DNA of 19,879 nt from an uncultured Eubacteriales bacterium (lineage in GTDB: Bacteria > Bacillota > Clostridia > Lachnospirales > Bianqueaceae), in NCBI GenBank assembly GCA_902493345.1, contig CABUPM010000042.1, positions 1-19,879 of the forward strand, read 5' to 3'. Numbering within the stretch: the stretch's first letter is position 1; each line of letters opens with the position of its first letter. Shown in pieces: positions 19,283 to 19,879 of the stretch. The notes beneath the pieces were generated by a model, which was not told the DNA's origin, searched no databases, and was given only the letters and a program-made list of their open reading frames with translations. The translations under genes were made by a program, and so were the position numbers.

Positions 19283-19879
19283 TTGTTTCCAGTAATCTAT
19301 TTTCTTTTCGTTACAGCCAAATGCCTTTCGTACCGCGGCACTTGGAGCTTATCTCACAAGCACCATACCAATGGGCACATGTATTATTACAAGCAGACTG
19401 GCAATAAGACTTGCTATGTGAGGCGCAAGGACGAACCTCAGGTTTTAGCCGAATATGCAGAGCGGCAGAAATGGCGCCAGGAGCGCAGAAATCTCAACCA
19501 ACAGTTGATGGAATTATCCCCGGCTGAGCGCCGCGAAGCACGCCAACAGATGAAATTATACCAAGAGCTTGGGCTTGAGAAACTGCCTCTAGATAAGGAT
19601 ATATCCTTTGACGGGACGGTTCTCGATTCCAGAGCGGAGATCATTCTTTATGAGTTTTTGAAAAATCTAGGCATTGTGACCGAGCATAACCGCCCAATTG
19701 ATTCTGGATCCTACAGCTATTGGCCTGATTTTACATTCACGATCGATGGTAAAAGGGTATATCTGGAACACATGGGCAAACTAGACGATCCCCAATACCA
19801 TCGCAAGCAAGTTGAAAAGATCAAAAACTACAAAACTCATGACATCCGACTCGGCGAGAATCTAATTATCACAAGCTCC
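19283..19879 (+). CDS. Partial gene, probable PD-(D/E)XK nuclease-like protein
   Basis: A frame of 199 codons that is still open at the window edge. It begins with TTG TTG: the second TTG (19283) is 6-7 bases from AAGGAGGG, and the first (19280) is in the same frame. After a hydrophobic start (FPVIYFLFV) comes a Lys/Arg/Gln-rich helical region with ELSPAERREARQQ (residues 77-89). Then there is a restriction-endonuclease-like core: Glu119 in SRAE, Pro148-Asp149 in YWPDFTF, and Glu162 in YLEHMG followed by DDPQYHRKQVEKI and GENLIITS. I recall this WPDF...EHxGxxDDPxY pattern in uncharacterised Clostridia proteins. The usual Lys of the third motif is replaced, with His163 next to Glu162. Codon choice is less GC-biased than in the spoVA genes, which fits acquired DNA. 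Confidence 0.65.
   Translation, partial: MFPVIYFLFVTAKCLSYRGTWSLSHKHHTNGHMYYYKQTGNKTCYVRRKDEPQVLAEYAERQKWRQERRNLNQQLMELSPAERREARQQMKLYQELGLEKLPLDKDISFDGTVLDSRAEIILYEFLKNLGIVTEHNRPIDSGSYSYWPDFTFTIDGKRVYLEHMGKLDDPQYHRKQVEKIKNYKTHDIRLGENLIITSS

Overview
The window reads as a chromosomal segment of an anaerobic, endospore-forming Clostridia member, most likely Lachnospiraceae. The signs are a spoIIA operon and a spoVA operon, a rubrerythrin/rubredoxin pair, a corrinoid-activator-like iron-sulfur protein, a pectin-fragment lyase, strong Shine-Dalgarno sites and mid-range GC. No tRNA, rRNA, CRISPR array, transposase or prophage module was seen.

Layout. 1-2646: an M19 dipeptidase translationally coupled to a short RACo-like 2Fe-2S/ASKHA ATPase. 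2691-4410 (minus): an AI-2E-type membrane protein followed by upp, which has its own strong promoter inside the upstream gene. 4460-5896: pgi, driven from a near-consensus promoter lying inside the divergent membrane-protein gene. 5964-7009: a small conserved protein coupled to an AAC(3)-type N-acetyltransferase. 7115-8960: oligogalacturonate lyase and a following gene broken by a 32-bp tandem duplication. 8990-9460: a Nudix hydrolase. 9489-10476: a TM2-domain gene that appears split by a frameshift and a stop. 10763-11486 (minus): rubrerythrin and a 51-residue rubredoxin that is below usual ORF cut-offs, under a perfect consensus promoter. 11662-13181: a divergent L-2-hydroxyacid (lactate-type) dehydrogenase coupled to a phosphopantetheinyl transferase. 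13269-14698: a TrpC-like protein coupled to a HAD phosphatase. 14669-16123 (minus): spoIIAA-spoIIAB-sigF. 16273-19216: spoVAA-AB-AC-AD-AE. 19283-end: the start of an accessory nuclease-like gene, cut by the window edge.

How they work together. The clearest system is sporulation. The SpoIIAA/SpoIIAB anti-sigma switch controls sigma-F in the forespore, and the SpoVA channel moves dipicolinic acid into the developing spore. The two operons are head-to-head around a 149-bp control region carrying an exact Spo0A box and a good sigma-G-type promoter, whereas in Bacillus subtilis they are neighbours in the same direction. The rubrerythrin/rubredoxin pair forms a peroxide-reduction module. The oligogalacturonate lyase and its broken neighbour look like the remnant of a pectin-use locus.

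I do not see a clear-cut wholly new system. The best leads are the reversible-looking 32-bp duplication, the altered active sites of the TrpC-like and LDH-like enzymes, the short CxC knuckle in the rubredoxin, the inverted repeat around the lyase promoter, and the incomplete nuclease-like gene at the right edge.
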